Source: Chryseobacterium culicis
Lineage (GTDB): Bacteria; Bacteroidota; Bacteroidia; Flavobacteriales; Weeksellaceae
DNA: 64,000 nucleotides
Reading direction: 5' to 3'
NCBI RefSeq assembly: GCF_002979755.1
Contig: NZ_PCPP01000001.1
Location: 62,001 to 126,000, forward strand
The notes under the pieces were generated by a model. The model was given only the letters and a program-made list of their open reading frames with translations. It ran no database searches and was not told the origin of the DNA. This document shows positions 9,181-17,898 of this stretch, piece after piece. The translations under genes and the position numbers were made by a program. The stretch's first letter is position 1; every line of letters starts with the position of its first letter.

Positions 9181-11094
9181 TTATTGTAATAAAAAGTTAA
9201 CAATTAATATAATTCCCACAGCTAAAGACATGATAAGGATATATGTCTCTACATTTCCGTTCTGTACGCGCTTCATAGCTTTTCCGCTGTCTTCAGCACC
9301 ATCACCTACAAAGTTTACAAAACGGTCTAAGATACCCTTATCAAACATTTTTCCTCCGCGTCCTAATCCTTCAACAGTTTTTACAATCAATGCGTTGTAA
9401 AGTTCGTCAACGTATAATTTCTTAGCAGAAAGCTTTTCCCATCCGGTGTAGTTTTCTTCTGCAACAGCCATCTTTTTCTTACTTACATAAGTATTTCTAA
9501 CGATGAACCATACAGAGAAGAACATAAGCACTGTAGCTGCTAATAAGATCATTTCAGTATTGAAAGGTACTCCTGAAAGAGTAGCTTCCATCTGGCTGTA
9601 GCTTTGTTCTGTAAGAACTGGCTTTAACCATTCCATCAGTTTAGCATAGTGCCCGTGACCGATGAAGTGTGGCAGGTTGATGAAACCTCCGATTACAGAA
9701 AGAATAGCCAATACGATCAATGGTAATGTCATATTTGACGGGCTTTCATGTAAGTGGTGTTTTTGTTCTTCAGTACCTCTGAATTCTCCGTGGAATGTCA
9801 AATAGTACAGTCTGAACATATAGGTTGCAGTCATTGCCGCTAAAACAAATAAGATTACCCAATAGATTGGATTTTTAGCGAAAGCGGCTACTAAAATTTC
9901 GTCTTTAGAGATCATCCCTGATAATAAAGGGAAACCTGAGATGGCTAATGTTCCGATCAGGAATGTAGCGTGCGTAAGAGGAATATATTTTTTAAGACCT
10001 CCCATGAAACGCATATCCTGTTCGTTGCTCATTGCGTGGATTACAGAACCTGCACCTAAGAATAATAAAGCCTTAAAGAAAGCGTGCGTCATTACGTGGA
10101 ACATTGCTGTTGTATAGGCTCCAAGACCTAAAGCGATGAACATAAATCCAAGCTGTGAAACGGTAGAGTATGCCAATACTTTTTTGATGTCGTTCTGACG
10201 TAGTGCATAGAATCCTGCCAAAGCAGCTGTTAAGAATCCGATGAATAAAATTCCTCCCTGTACAGTAGGTGCCAAAGTAAATAAGAAGTTTGATCTTACT
10301 ACCAAATAGATCCCTGCTGTTACCATCGTTGCCGCGTGGATCAACGCTGATACAGGAGTAGGTCCGGCCATCGCATCCGGTAACCATGTATATAATGGAA
10401 CCTGAGCAGATTTACCGGTAGCACCAATAAATAAACTCGCTGTGATAAAGATAATCACTGTTCCGTCTAATTCAAATTTTGAAGCGTTTTCTGCTACAGA
10501 AAGATAATCTACAGCATTGGTCTGAGAAGCAATCATGAAGATACCGATCAATAACGCAAGGTCACCAATTCTGTTCATGATGAAAGCTTTTCTTGCTGCT
10601 TTACCGTATTCTTCGTTAGTGTACCAGAATCCGATCAACAGGTAAGAACAAAGACCTACACCTTCCCATCCGATGAATAGGATCAGGTAGTTGCTTCCCA
10701 TTACCAAAAGTAACATGGAGAAGATGAAAAGATTCAGATAAGTAAAGAACTTGTAGAACCCTTTATCATGACTCATATATCCGATAGAGTATAAGTGGAT
10801 CAGTGAACCGATACCCGTAATGATCATTACCATCATTAAAGAAAGCTGATCAATCTGGAATCCAAAATTGATTTGAACTCCATTTACTCTAAACCATTCA
10901 AAAGCTTTTACAATAACAGGCTGGCTTTCAGAATTGAAATTCATGAAAATACTTACCGCAATACAGAAAGATCCAAAAACCATCAAAGTAGCCAAAGATC
11001 CTACCAATATTTTTGGAAGATTTTTTCCGAATAACCCGTTAATAAGAAACCCTAAAAGTGGTAAAAGTACTATTGCATATACTAGATTCTCCAT
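9181..11094 (-). CDS. nuoL: NADH-quinone oxidoreductase subunit L
   Basis: A 637-aa distal proton-pumping subunit. The conserved Glu is in the GWEGVGLCSYLLIGFWY region, and Lys/His residues lie in YTWLPDAMAGPTPVSALIHA. The C-terminus has the long soluble amphipathic segment (about 470-600) that forms the lateral helix, followed by a final membrane anchor. It starts 2 bases after the nuoK stop. Normal family length. Confidence 0.97.
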   Translation of the reverse strand: MENLVYAIVLLPLLGFLINGLFGKNLPKILVGSLATLMVFGSFCIAVSIFMNFNSESQPVIVKAFEWFRVNGVQINFGFQIDQLSLMMVMIITGIGSLIHLYSIGYMSHDKGFYKFFTYLNLFIFSMLLLVMGSNYLILFIGWEGVGLCSYLLIGFWYTNEEYGKAARKAFIMNRIGDLALLIGIFMIASQTNAVDYLSVAENASKFELDGTVIIFITASLFIGATGKSAQVPLYTWLPDAMAGPTPVSALIHAATMVTAGIYLVVRSNFLFTLAPTVQGGILFIGFLTAALAGFYALRQNDIKKVLAYSTVSQLGFMFIALGLGAYTTAMFHVMTHAFFKALLFLGAGSVIHAMSNEQDMRFMGGLKKYIPLTHATFLIGTLAISGFPLLSGMISKDEILVAAFAKNPIYWVILFVLAAMTATYMFRLYYLTFHGEFRGTEEQKHHLHESPSNMTLPLIVLAILSVIGGFINLPHFIGHGHYAKLMEWLKPVLTEQSYSQMEATLSGVPFNTEMILLAATVLMFFSVWFIVRNTYVSKKKMAVAEENYTGWEKLSAKKLYVDELYNALIVKTVEGLGRGGKMFDKGILDRFVNFVGDGAEDSGKAMKRVQNGNVETYILIMSLAVGIILIVNFLLQ

Positions 11095-11096
11095 TC

Positions 11097-11426
11097 TTAT
11101 CCTCTTAATTTATTAAATATACTCACATCTACAGAACGGGTGTTTCTATATAGCATAGCAATAATTGCCAAACCTACTGCTACTTCAGCAGCAGCTACCA
11201 CCATAATAAAGAAAACTAAAAGTTGTCCGTCGCCGTTGCCTTTATATGCTGAAAAAGCTGCCAATAAAAGGTTTACAGAATTCAGCATAAGCTCTACACA
11301 GCCCAGAATCACAATAGCATTTTTTCTAAGCAATACTCCCATTACTCCCAAACAGAACAATACTGATGAAAGAATGATAAAGTAGTCCAAAGGGATGCTT
11401 TGTATAAATGTATTTACTTCTCCCAT
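11097..11426 (-). CDS. nuoK: NADH-quinone oxidoreductase subunit K
   Basis: A 109-aa, three-helix subunit. Both family glutamates inside membrane helices are present (GCVELMLNSVNLLL and VAAAEVAVGLAI). It separates the pumping subunits from nuoJ. The spacing to the flanking genes (2 and 4 bases) indicates tight co-translation. Confidence 0.96.
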   Translation of the reverse strand: MGEVNTFIQSIPLDYFIILSSVLFCLGVMGVLLRKNAIVILGCVELMLNSVNLLLAAFSAYKGNGDGQLLVFFIMVVAAAEVAVGLAIIAMLYRNTRSVDVSIFNKLRG

Positions 11427-11430
11427 AATT

Positions 11431-11928
11431 TTATAAATCTTTTTTACCGATTAATACCGCGCCTACAATACCTGCCAGAATTAGGATGGAAGCAAGCTCA
11501 AACGGTAAAACATATTCATTAAACAAAAGTCTACCCAGATTTTTCGTAAGACCAATACCTCTGTCTACATTTTCAACAACAATGTGTTTGTCTTGTACTC
11601 CTCTGAAAACTCCAAGTACGCCTACTAAAAGAATACCTGCTGTAAAAACTCCAACAAACTTTAAAGTATTGTTCTTCTTACTTTCGTCTCCTTTATTAAG
11701 GTTAAGCATCATCAGGATGTAAAGGAAAAGTACCATAATAGCACCTGCGTACACTATAATCTGGATAATTGCCAGGAACTGTGCATTTAAAAGAATGTAC
11801 ATTCCTGCAATTGAAAACATCGTAACAATTAATGACAAAATAGCATAGAGAGGATTTCTTGCAAATACAAAGTAAACTGCACTTGCCACTGCTAAAAACG
11901 CCACCAAGAAAAATAAAAACTGATCCAT
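11431..11928 (-). CDS. nuoJ: NADH-quinone oxidoreductase subunit J
   Basis: A 165-aa protein with five hydrophobic helices, including the family signature IIQIIVYAGAIMVLFLYILM (pi-bulge helix of TM3). It overlaps the nuoI stop by one base, giving a start/stop coupling. Normal size for Bacteroidota. Confidence 0.96.
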   Translation of the reverse strand: MDQFLFFLVAFLAVASAVYFVFARNPLYAILSLIVTMFSIAGMYILLNAQFLAIIQIIVYAGAIMVLFLYILMMLNLNKGDESKKNNTLKFVGVFTAGILLVGVLGVFRGVQDKHIVVENVDRGIGLTKNLGRLLFNEYVLPFELASILILAGIVGAVLIGKKDL

Positions 11929-12485
11929 TATTTTACCGCATTTTTTTGTTTCTCGGATTGTCTTGTCGTGATATCAATCCTTTCATTTATTTTTTCAACT
12001 AGTTTATCTTTTCCGTAAATGAAAGAACCTCTATTCGTTTCTACATCTACTAATCTATCCGTAAGATAGATGGCAGATTTAGGACAAGCTTCTTCACACA
12101 TACCACAGAAAATACATCTTAGCATATTGATTTCATATACTGAAGCATATTTTTCTTCTCTGTAAAGACCTCTTTCCTCTTTAGTTCTTTCAGCAGCCGT
12201 CATTGTAATGGCTTCTGCAGGACAAGCTACCGCACAAAGTCCGCAAGCAGTACATCTTTCTCTGCCTTCCTCGTCTCTTTTCAAGACGTGCTGACCTCTC
12301 CAGATGGTAGTTCTTGGTTTCTGTACTTCCGGATACGAATATACTGCGGGAGCACCCTTTATCACGGTTCTTACAGCATGCTTAAATGTAATCCCCATTC
12401 CTGTAAAGATGGCAGGAAGGTAGATTTTTTCAGCAAGGGTCATTTCTTTATTGGAAACAACTTTTGATCTGTTTGTAAGTTTCAT
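11928..12485 (-). CDS. nuoI: NADH-quinone oxidoreductase subunit I, two 4Fe-4S clusters
   Basis: A 185-aa peripheral-arm ferredoxin. It has two CxxCxxCxxxCP motifs, CTACGLCAVACP and CIFCGMCEEACP, which bind clusters N6a and N6b. A short N-terminal amphipathic segment would anchor it to NuoH. It is preceded by a 153-base AT-rich spacer separating it from nuoH. Confidence 0.97.
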   Translation of the reverse strand: MKLTNRSKVVSNKEMTLAEKIYLPAIFTGMGITFKHAVRTVIKGAPAVYSYPEVQKPRTTIWRGQHVLKRDEEGRERCTACGLCAVACPAEAITMTAAERTKEERGLYREEKYASVYEINMLRCIFCGMCEEACPKSAIYLTDRLVDVETNRGSFIYGKDKLVEKINERIDITTRQSEKQKNAVK

Positions 12486-12638
12486 TTAATTATAGATATT
12501 AGATGTTAGACACCAGATTTTAGACTAATCTTGTCTGCTATCTTAATTATTTAATATTGACGATTGAAATATGACATGCTAAAGATAAAACTTTGATTTC
12601 ATTATCAAATTTTCAAATCAGCTCATTTTCAAATTTTC
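12486..12638 (-). repeat. AT-rich degenerate spacer between nuoH and nuoI
   Basis: This 153-base non-coding spacer within the operon consists partly of repeated short words related to TTAGATxTTAGAC. There are also three copies of a TTTTCAAAT-like word near the nuoH end. No ORF, promoter or terminator is convincing. It belongs to the same class as the spacers at 17196, 17808, 19123 and 20262. Confidence 0.5.
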
Positions 12639-13703
12639 TTAGTTTGCAAATGCTAAAATTACAGCTCCTGTAATTAATAGGTTTACCAATGCCATTGGGA
12701 TTAATGTTTTCCATCCTAAGTGCATTAACTGGTCGTATCTGAATCTTGGAAGCGTCCATCTGATCCACATAAAGATTAAAATTCCGATTACAGTCTTCGT
12801 TAAGAATGCTACGATACTTAAGATTCCTGCAGTATTCTCACCCCAGTTCTGAGTTACCCATTCAATACCAGGATAGTTGTATCCTCCGAAGAAAAGAACT
12901 ACCATGAAAGCATTGGAAATAAACATGTTCACATATTCTCCGAACATATATAAACCTAACTTCATGGAAGAGTATTCTGTAGAGTATCCAGTTACCAATT
13001 CAGATTCACACTCAGGTAAATCGAAAGGGTGTCTGTTGGTTTCTGCCAATGCAGCTACAAAGAAAACAAGGAAAGCAATCGGCTGGTAGAAAATATTCCA
13101 GTTCATTCCGGAACCCCAAGGAATAACACCCCATAATTTTCCGGTAGTCTGACTTTCAGTAATTTCTTTTAAATCTAAACTTCCCGTCATCATAATGATA
13201 GAAAGAAGGGCTAGTCCCATTGCCAATTCGTAAGAAATCATCTGAGAAGAAGCACGGATAGCACCTAGTAATGAATATTTGTTGTTCGAAGCCCAACCTC
13301 CGATCATAATTCCGTAAACCCCGATGGAAGCCATTCCTATGATGAAAAGTACACCAACATCAATGTTCGCTACCTGAAGATCAAAAGAAGTACCTGCAAT
13401 ATTTAAACTTTTACCCCAAGGAATAACAGCTCCTGTAATCAATGAAATAAACATTACCAAAGCTGGGCCTAATACAAAAAGGAATCTTTCTGCATTGGCT
13501 GGTGTAAAGTCCTCTTTAAAGAAGAATTTTCCACCATCAGCAAGAGGCTGCAGCAATCCGAAAGGTCCGGCTCTGTTGGGACCAATTCTATCCTGCATGA
13601 TAGAGGCTACTTTTCTTTCTGCCCAGGTAGAGTAGGCTGCAATCGTTAATGATAGCAGGAAAAGTGCTAGTACAAGTATAAGTTTAAATGTAAGTAAATC
13701 CAT
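12639..13703 (-). CDS. nuoH: NADH-quinone oxidoreductase subunit H
   Basis: A membrane subunit forming the quinone chamber. I chose the ATG at 13703 (MDLLTFKLIL, 354 aa). The longer reading to 13766 adds 21 residues encoded by a repeat and unlike the family. The signature ERKVASIMQDRIGPNRAGP is intact, as are the acidic loop residues in ETNRHPFDLPECESELVTG. Eight membrane helices are predicted. Confidence 0.96.
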   Translation of the reverse strand: MDLLTFKLILVLALFLLSLTIAAYSTWAERKVASIMQDRIGPNRAGPFGLLQPLADGGKFFFKEDFTPANAERFLFVLGPALVMFISLITGAVIPWGKSLNIAGTSFDLQVANIDVGVLFIIGMASIGVYGIMIGGWASNNKYSLLGAIRASSQMISYELAMGLALLSIIMMTGSLDLKEITESQTTGKLWGVIPWGSGMNWNIFYQPIAFLVFFVAALAETNRHPFDLPECESELVTGYSTEYSSMKLGLYMFGEYVNMFISNAFMVVLFFGGYNYPGIEWVTQNWGENTAGILSIVAFLTKTVIGILIFMWIRWTLPRFRYDQLMHLGWKTLIPMALVNLLITGAVILAFAN

Positions 13704-13719
13704 TTTTATTTTAAATGTT

Positions 13720-13866
13720 TGAAGATGGGAGCTGGAAGCTGGAAGTGTATCACGTCTTGGCATCAACTCTTCATCACATTACCAAATTTTTTTATATATT
13801 TTAAAACAGCTAAAGTTAAAACTGAAATTTAGGGTATTTATTAAACTCCCAGCTTCCAGCTTCCTA
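13720..13866. repeat. Inverted GC-richer repeat pair in the nuoG-nuoH spacer
   Basis: A 19-base arm at about 13727-13745 (GGGAGCTGGAAGCTGGAAG) recurs in inverted orientation at about 13848-13866, with 17 of 19 positions matching and about 100 bases between. Each arm is itself a tandem of the word GAAGCTG. It stands out against the AT-rich spacers elsewhere in the operon. Confidence 0.6.
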
Positions 13867-13879
13867 ACTTCGAACTATT

Positions 13880-14878
13880 CTATTTTTCGTCTTTTTCACT
13901 GATTTCTTTAGCCATCGGATTGTCTAAAACTCTTAGCTCATCTTTAGGCTTTTCGTAGTGGTTCAATGAAATTACAGAATGTCTGTCGATATGTCTAGGA
14001 CCTTCAATGTTCCAGTCTGATAATGCTTTTCTTTCGAAACGACATGTATCACAGATGAATTCTTCAACTTCACCCCACTGGTCTTTTCTTGCAGTTACTC
14101 TTACAATTTCGTCACCTTTAAACCATACTAAAGCTTTTCCAGAACATTTATCACATTTACAAGTAGCATTCATAGGTTTTGTGAACCATACTCTGCTGGC
14201 AAAACGAGCTGTTCTGTCTGTTAATGCTCCTACCGGGCAAACGTCGATAACGTTTCCGATGAAGTCATTGTCTAACGCTTTATTTAAATAGGTTGAAATT
14301 TCAGCGTGATCTCCTCTGAAAAGAATACCGTGTTCTCTTGTTTCTGTAAGCTGATTGGCTGTTAATACGCATCTTGCACAAAGAATACAACGGTTCATAT
14401 TCAATTTGATGTTCGGACCAAGATCATCAGCTTCGTAAGTATTTCTTTCGAATTCTGTTCTTGTGTTTTCCACACCATGCTCATATCCTAAGTCCTGAAG
14501 ATGACATTCTCCTGCCTGGTCGCAGATAGGGCAGTCCAGCGGGTGGTTTACCAATAGGAATTCGGTAACCGCTTTTCTTCCTTCCTGAGCTTTCTCAGAA
14601 GTAAGATTTTTTACTTCCATACCGTCCATTACATTAGTTCTGCAGCTTGCTACTAATTTTGGCATAGGGCGTGGGTCTGCTTCAGATCCTTTAGAAACTT
14701 CTACCAGACAAGTTCTACATCTTCCTCCACTGGTTTCCAACTTGCTGTAGTAGCACATTGCAGGAGGTACAGATTTACCACCGATTTGTCTTGCAGCTTC
14801 CAGAATAGAAGTACCAGGCATCACTTCGGTAGTTTGTCCGTCTATAGTTATTTTGAATTTTTTAACTTCTTCGCTCAT
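13880..14878 (-). CDS. nuoG: NADH-quinone oxidoreductase subunit G, short form
   Basis: A 332-aa iron-sulfur subunit. It has an N-terminal 2Fe-2S ferredoxin domain (Cys at MCYY, GGRCRTC), then the His-Cys3 region HPLDCPICDQAGECH, then a 4Fe-4S pair starting NRCILCARCV. The family's large C-terminal molybdopterin-oxidoreductase-like domain (usually about 500 further residues) is absent. The reading frame ends cleanly, so this is a short natural form, as in other flavobacteria, not a frameshift. It lies downstream of an inserted outer-membrane protein gene. Confidence 0.93.
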   Translation of the reverse strand: MSEEVKKFKITIDGQTTEVMPGTSILEAARQIGGKSVPPAMCYYSKLETSGGRCRTCLVEVSKGSEADPRPMPKLVASCRTNVMDGMEVKNLTSEKAQEGRKAVTEFLLVNHPLDCPICDQAGECHLQDLGYEHGVENTRTEFERNTYEADDLGPNIKLNMNRCILCARCVLTANQLTETREHGILFRGDHAEISTYLNKALDNDFIGNVIDVCPVGALTDRTARFASRVWFTKPMNATCKCDKCSGKALVWFKGDEIVRVTARKDQWGEVEEFICDTCRFERKALSDWNIEGPRHIDRHSVISLNHYEKPKDELRVLDNPMAKEISEKDEK

Positions 14879-14919
14879 ATGATATGCTTTAAGCTTTATG
14901 CGTTAAGCAATAGGCTTTG

Positions 14920-15831
14920 TTATTTATATTTCTTTGTATTAAATGTATATCCAATTCCTCCCAGAATTTGTCCGAAAACAAAATCCTGACGTGCTTTGTC
15001 TGGTTTATTATTCAATGTAGTTTTAATATCCCACATATTAATATAACCGGCTTTTCCTTCTAATCTCAGCATCCAGTTTTTCCAGAATACCAAGTTAAGA
15101 CTAGATCTGATATCAGTTCCCATACCTGCCACGTGAAAACGGTCACTTCTTTCATTACCAAAAAGCTTTACATTACTTTTCGGAAACATAAATCCGATTC
15201 CGGCTCCATAAGACCATACTAAATCTATATTTTTCTTATGAACAAGATTTTTGTATTTCTCAAGACCTAAGTTTTCATAATTAAGTCCATCAGTATGTTC
15301 GAAAGTAAGGAACTTCTCATCTGCAAGATTCACTTGTCCGTTTTGAACCATCGCTGCATATTCAGGATCTGAAATATGTCCTTTGAAACCAACAGTCTGG
15401 TTCTGATCCATTACATATTTCATATGGTCTATCCCTAATACCAATGCTAAATTGTCTTTAATGAAATATCCTATTCTGAAATTATACTGTGTTACAGTAA
15501 ACCAGCTTGGATCAAAATAAACAATTCCGAATTTCGTAGGTCTGTCTTGTGCGGTTACGTTATTCAATTGAAAATCGTATCCGTTTCCGGTAAAATGGAT
15601 ATCAGAATTGCTATAAGCGGCTCTGTTCCATCCATAAAATACGAAAACCTGACCTTTTTTGCTTAATGGTAAAGGTTTTTCCTTTTTCTCAGCTTTAATC
15701 TGCTCTTTCTCACTCACTACATATGACAAATCCTCTTCAACGGATCTGTTATAATTTGCAGTATCACTCTTCTTGTTCTGTGCAAATACAAGATTCGACA
15801 TCATTAAGCCGACAACCAATAATTTTTTCAT
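14920..15831 (-). CDS. Outer-membrane beta-barrel-type protein inside the nuo operon
   Basis: A 303-aa secreted protein. The signal peptide MKKLLVVGLMMSNLVFAQ is followed by a charged stretch (about 20-60) and then alternating aromatic strands typical of small outer-membrane barrels, ending IGYTFNTKKYK. No enzyme motif. It sits between nuoF (5 bases away) and nuoG (41 bases away) in the same orientation, so it must be co-transcribed with complex I. No direct role in NADH oxidation is expected for an outer-membrane protein. Porin-like or assembly-unrelated functions are both possible. Confidence 0.75.
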   Translation of the reverse strand: MKKLLVVGLMMSNLVFAQNKKSDTANYNRSVEEDLSYVVSEKEQIKAEKKEKPLPLSKKGQVFVFYGWNRAAYSNSDIHFTGNGYDFQLNNVTAQDRPTKFGIVYFDPSWFTVTQYNFRIGYFIKDNLALVLGIDHMKYVMDQNQTVGFKGHISDPEYAAMVQNGQVNLADEKFLTFEHTDGLNYENLGLEKYKNLVHKKNIDLVWSYGAGIGFMFPKSNVKLFGNERSDRFHVAGMGTDIRSSLNLVFWKNWMLRLEGKAGYINMWDIKTTLNNKPDKARQDFVFGQILGGIGYTFNTKKYK

Positions 15832-15836
15832 CTTAC

Positions 15837-17195
15837 CTACGCATTCTTTTCAACAGCCGGGATAGGATCTGCATAATGTGCCAATCCATAGTTTTGTGTC
15901 TGAGACAATTCAGGGTTTTTCACGTGCCACTCAAATTCATCTCTGAAGTGACGGATCGCTGCTGCAACCGGCCAAGCTGCTGCATCACCCAACGGACAAA
16001 TCGTGTTTCCTTCGATTTTTCTCTGGATATCCCAAAGCAGATCGATATCTTCCATTTTCCCTTCTCCTTTCTCGATTTTCTTTAAAATCTTGTACATCCA
16101 TCCCGTTCCTTCACGGCAAGGAGTACATTGTCCACAGCTTTCGTGATTGTAGAATCTCGCTAAAGTCATCGTGTGATCTACAATACACTGGTCTTCATCC
16201 AAAACGATGAAACCTCCTGAACCCATCATGGTACCGGTAGCAAAACCACCATCTGCCAATGATTCATAGTTCATATATCTTGGCTCTCCGTTCACTGTTC
16301 TCAGCAATAAGTTAGCGGGAACAATCGGAACAGAACTTCCTCCGGGAATACAAGCCTTTAATTTTTTACCGTCTTTAATACCACCGCAATATTCATCAGA
16401 GTAGATGAATTCTTCTACCGTGATGGTCATATCGATTTCGTATACTCCCGGTTTGTTGATATTTCCACAAGCAGAAATCAACTTCGTTCCTGTAGATCTT
16501 CCAACTCCTATTTTAGCATACTCAGCACCTGTAATATCAATGATCGGAACAATTGCAGCAATAGACTCAACGTTGTTTACTACCGTTGGTCTTTCCCAAA
16601 GACCTTTTACTGCCGGGAATGGCGGTTTTAATCTTGGGTTACCTCTTTTTCCTTCAAGGGATTCAAGCAATGCAGTTTCTTCACCGCAGATGTATGCTCC
16701 ACCACCTCTCTGTACATAGATTTCACAGTCGAAACCTGTTCCTAAAATATTTTTACCTAAAAATCCTGCTGCTTTGGCTTCTTCAATAGCTTCTTCAAGG
16801 ATATCCGGAATCCATGAATATTCTCCACGGATGTAGATATAAGAAGTATTGGAACCTAAACAGTAAGAAGAAATTAGCATTCCTTCAATCAATAAATGAG
16901 GAAGGAACTCCATCAGATATCTGTCCTTGAATGTTCCAGGTTCAGATTCATCCGCATTCACAACAAGGTGTCTTGGAACGCCTTCCGGCTTTGCCAAAAA
17001 GCTCCATTTCATTCCTGTTGGGAATCCAGCTCCACCACGACCTCTTAGTCCTGAAGCTTTTACTTCTTCAAGAATTTCGTCAGGAGTCATCTTCAAGGCT
17101 TTTTCAGCTGCTGTGTAACCTCCCTGTTTACGGTATGTTTCAAAGTAGCGAATACCTTCTATATGTGCGTCTTTAAGTAAAAGTTTTTTACTCAT
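15837..17195 (-). CDS. nuoF: NADH-quinone oxidoreductase subunit F (FMN, NADH site)
   Basis: A 452-aa NADH-binding subunit. The glycine-rich GRGGAGFPTGMKW motif binds FMN and NADH. RGGGAYICGEETALLES completes the flavin site, and CGQCTPCREG plus a later Cys (NTICPLGDAA) binds 4Fe-4S cluster N3. The first and final residues fit the family length. It follows nuoE after a 102-base AT-rich spacer. Confidence 0.97.
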   Translation of the reverse strand: MSKKLLLKDAHIEGIRYFETYRKQGGYTAAEKALKMTPDEILEEVKASGLRGRGGAGFPTGMKWSFLAKPEGVPRHLVVNADESEPGTFKDRYLMEFLPHLLIEGMLISSYCLGSNTSYIYIRGEYSWIPDILEEAIEEAKAAGFLGKNILGTGFDCEIYVQRGGGAYICGEETALLESLEGKRGNPRLKPPFPAVKGLWERPTVVNNVESIAAIVPIIDITGAEYAKIGVGRSTGTKLISACGNINKPGVYEIDMTITVEEFIYSDEYCGGIKDGKKLKACIPGGSSVPIVPANLLLRTVNGEPRYMNYESLADGGFATGTMMGSGGFIVLDEDQCIVDHTMTLARFYNHESCGQCTPCREGTGWMYKILKKIEKGEGKMEDIDLLWDIQRKIEGNTICPLGDAAAWPVAAAIRHFRDEFEWHVKNPELSQTQNYGLAHYADPIPAVEKNA

Positions 17196-17297
17196 TGTTA
17201 TTTGCTTATTGCAATAGGCTTTTGGCTTCTTGCATTAATTATGATTAAACGTTAAGTGAATAATTTAAAATCTAAAATTTAGAATTTAAAATTTCTA
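17196..17297 (-). repeat. AT-rich degenerate spacer between nuoE and nuoF
   Basis: A 102-base non-coding spacer. The nuoE side is built of variants of the word TAAAATTTAGAA that read almost the same on both strands (imperfect dyad). The nuoF side carries GCTTATTGCAATAGGC-like words that reappear in variant form in the nuoG-OMP spacer near 14890-14915. Confidence 0.5.
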
Positions 17298-17807
17298 TTA
17301 GTCTAAAGCAACTTGTCCCTGTCTGCAAAGATCAAGGATTTCATCTACTTTTTCTATCGTTAAATTTTCATGAAAGAATTTTCCTAACTGTAGCATTGGT
17401 GCATATCCACATGCTCCAAGACATTCAGCTGGCTTTAATGTGAACATACCGTCTTCAGTAGTTTCTCCATCCTTAATGTTCAGTTTGGTTCTGATATGGT
17501 CAAGGATTTTTTCGCTTCCACAAACCATACAAGGTCCTGTTCTGCAAACTTCCAAAACATATTTACCAACCGGCTTCATATTAAACATGGTATAGAAAGT
17601 AGCCACTTCATATACTTCGATCGGTTGGATACTTAATAGTCCGGCAACATAATCCATCACAGGAACATCTAACCATCCTCCGAATTCTTTCTGTGCCAGG
17701 TGAAGTACAGGAAGAAGAGCAGATTTCTGTCTTCCTTCAGGGTATCTTGCGATAATTTTGTGTACCTGTGCTAAACTTTCCGGTTTAAAAGCTATTGTTT
17801 CGCTCAT
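17298..17807 (-). CDS. nuoE: NADH-quinone oxidoreductase subunit E (2Fe-2S)
   Basis: A 169-aa thioredoxin-fold ferredoxin of the NADH module. Its four ligand cysteines are visible in CRTGPC and ECLGACGYAP, binding cluster N1a. The N-terminal helical region is normal. It pairs with nuoF downstream. Confidence 0.96.
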   Translation of the reverse strand: MSETIAFKPESLAQVHKIIARYPEGRQKSALLPVLHLAQKEFGGWLDVPVMDYVAGLLSIQPIEVYEVATFYTMFNMKPVGKYVLEVCRTGPCMVCGSEKILDHIRTKLNIKDGETTEDGMFTLKPAECLGACGYAPMLQLGKFFHENLTIEKVDEILDLCRQGQVALD

Positions 17808-17898
17808 TTTTGAAATTTTAGATTTTAGATTTTAAATTCTAAATGAATAACGGTCTAAAATCAATTTATAATTTATAATTCAAAATTTATAATTCCAG
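17808..17898 (-). repeat. AT-rich degenerate spacer between nuoD and nuoE
   Basis: A 91-base spacer made of repeated TTTAGATTTTAAATTC-like words, then three TTTATAATT words. It is largely self-complementary, and no gene fits in it. Confidence 0.5.

Noticed and set aside
13704..13766. Longer NuoH N-terminus
   Set aside because: The extra 21 residues come from a GAAGCTG repeat and do not resemble NuoH; the ATG at 13703 gives a family-length protein.
13880..14878. Frameshifted or broken nuoG
   Set aside because: The frame has a clean stop, and short NuoG is usual in flavobacteria.
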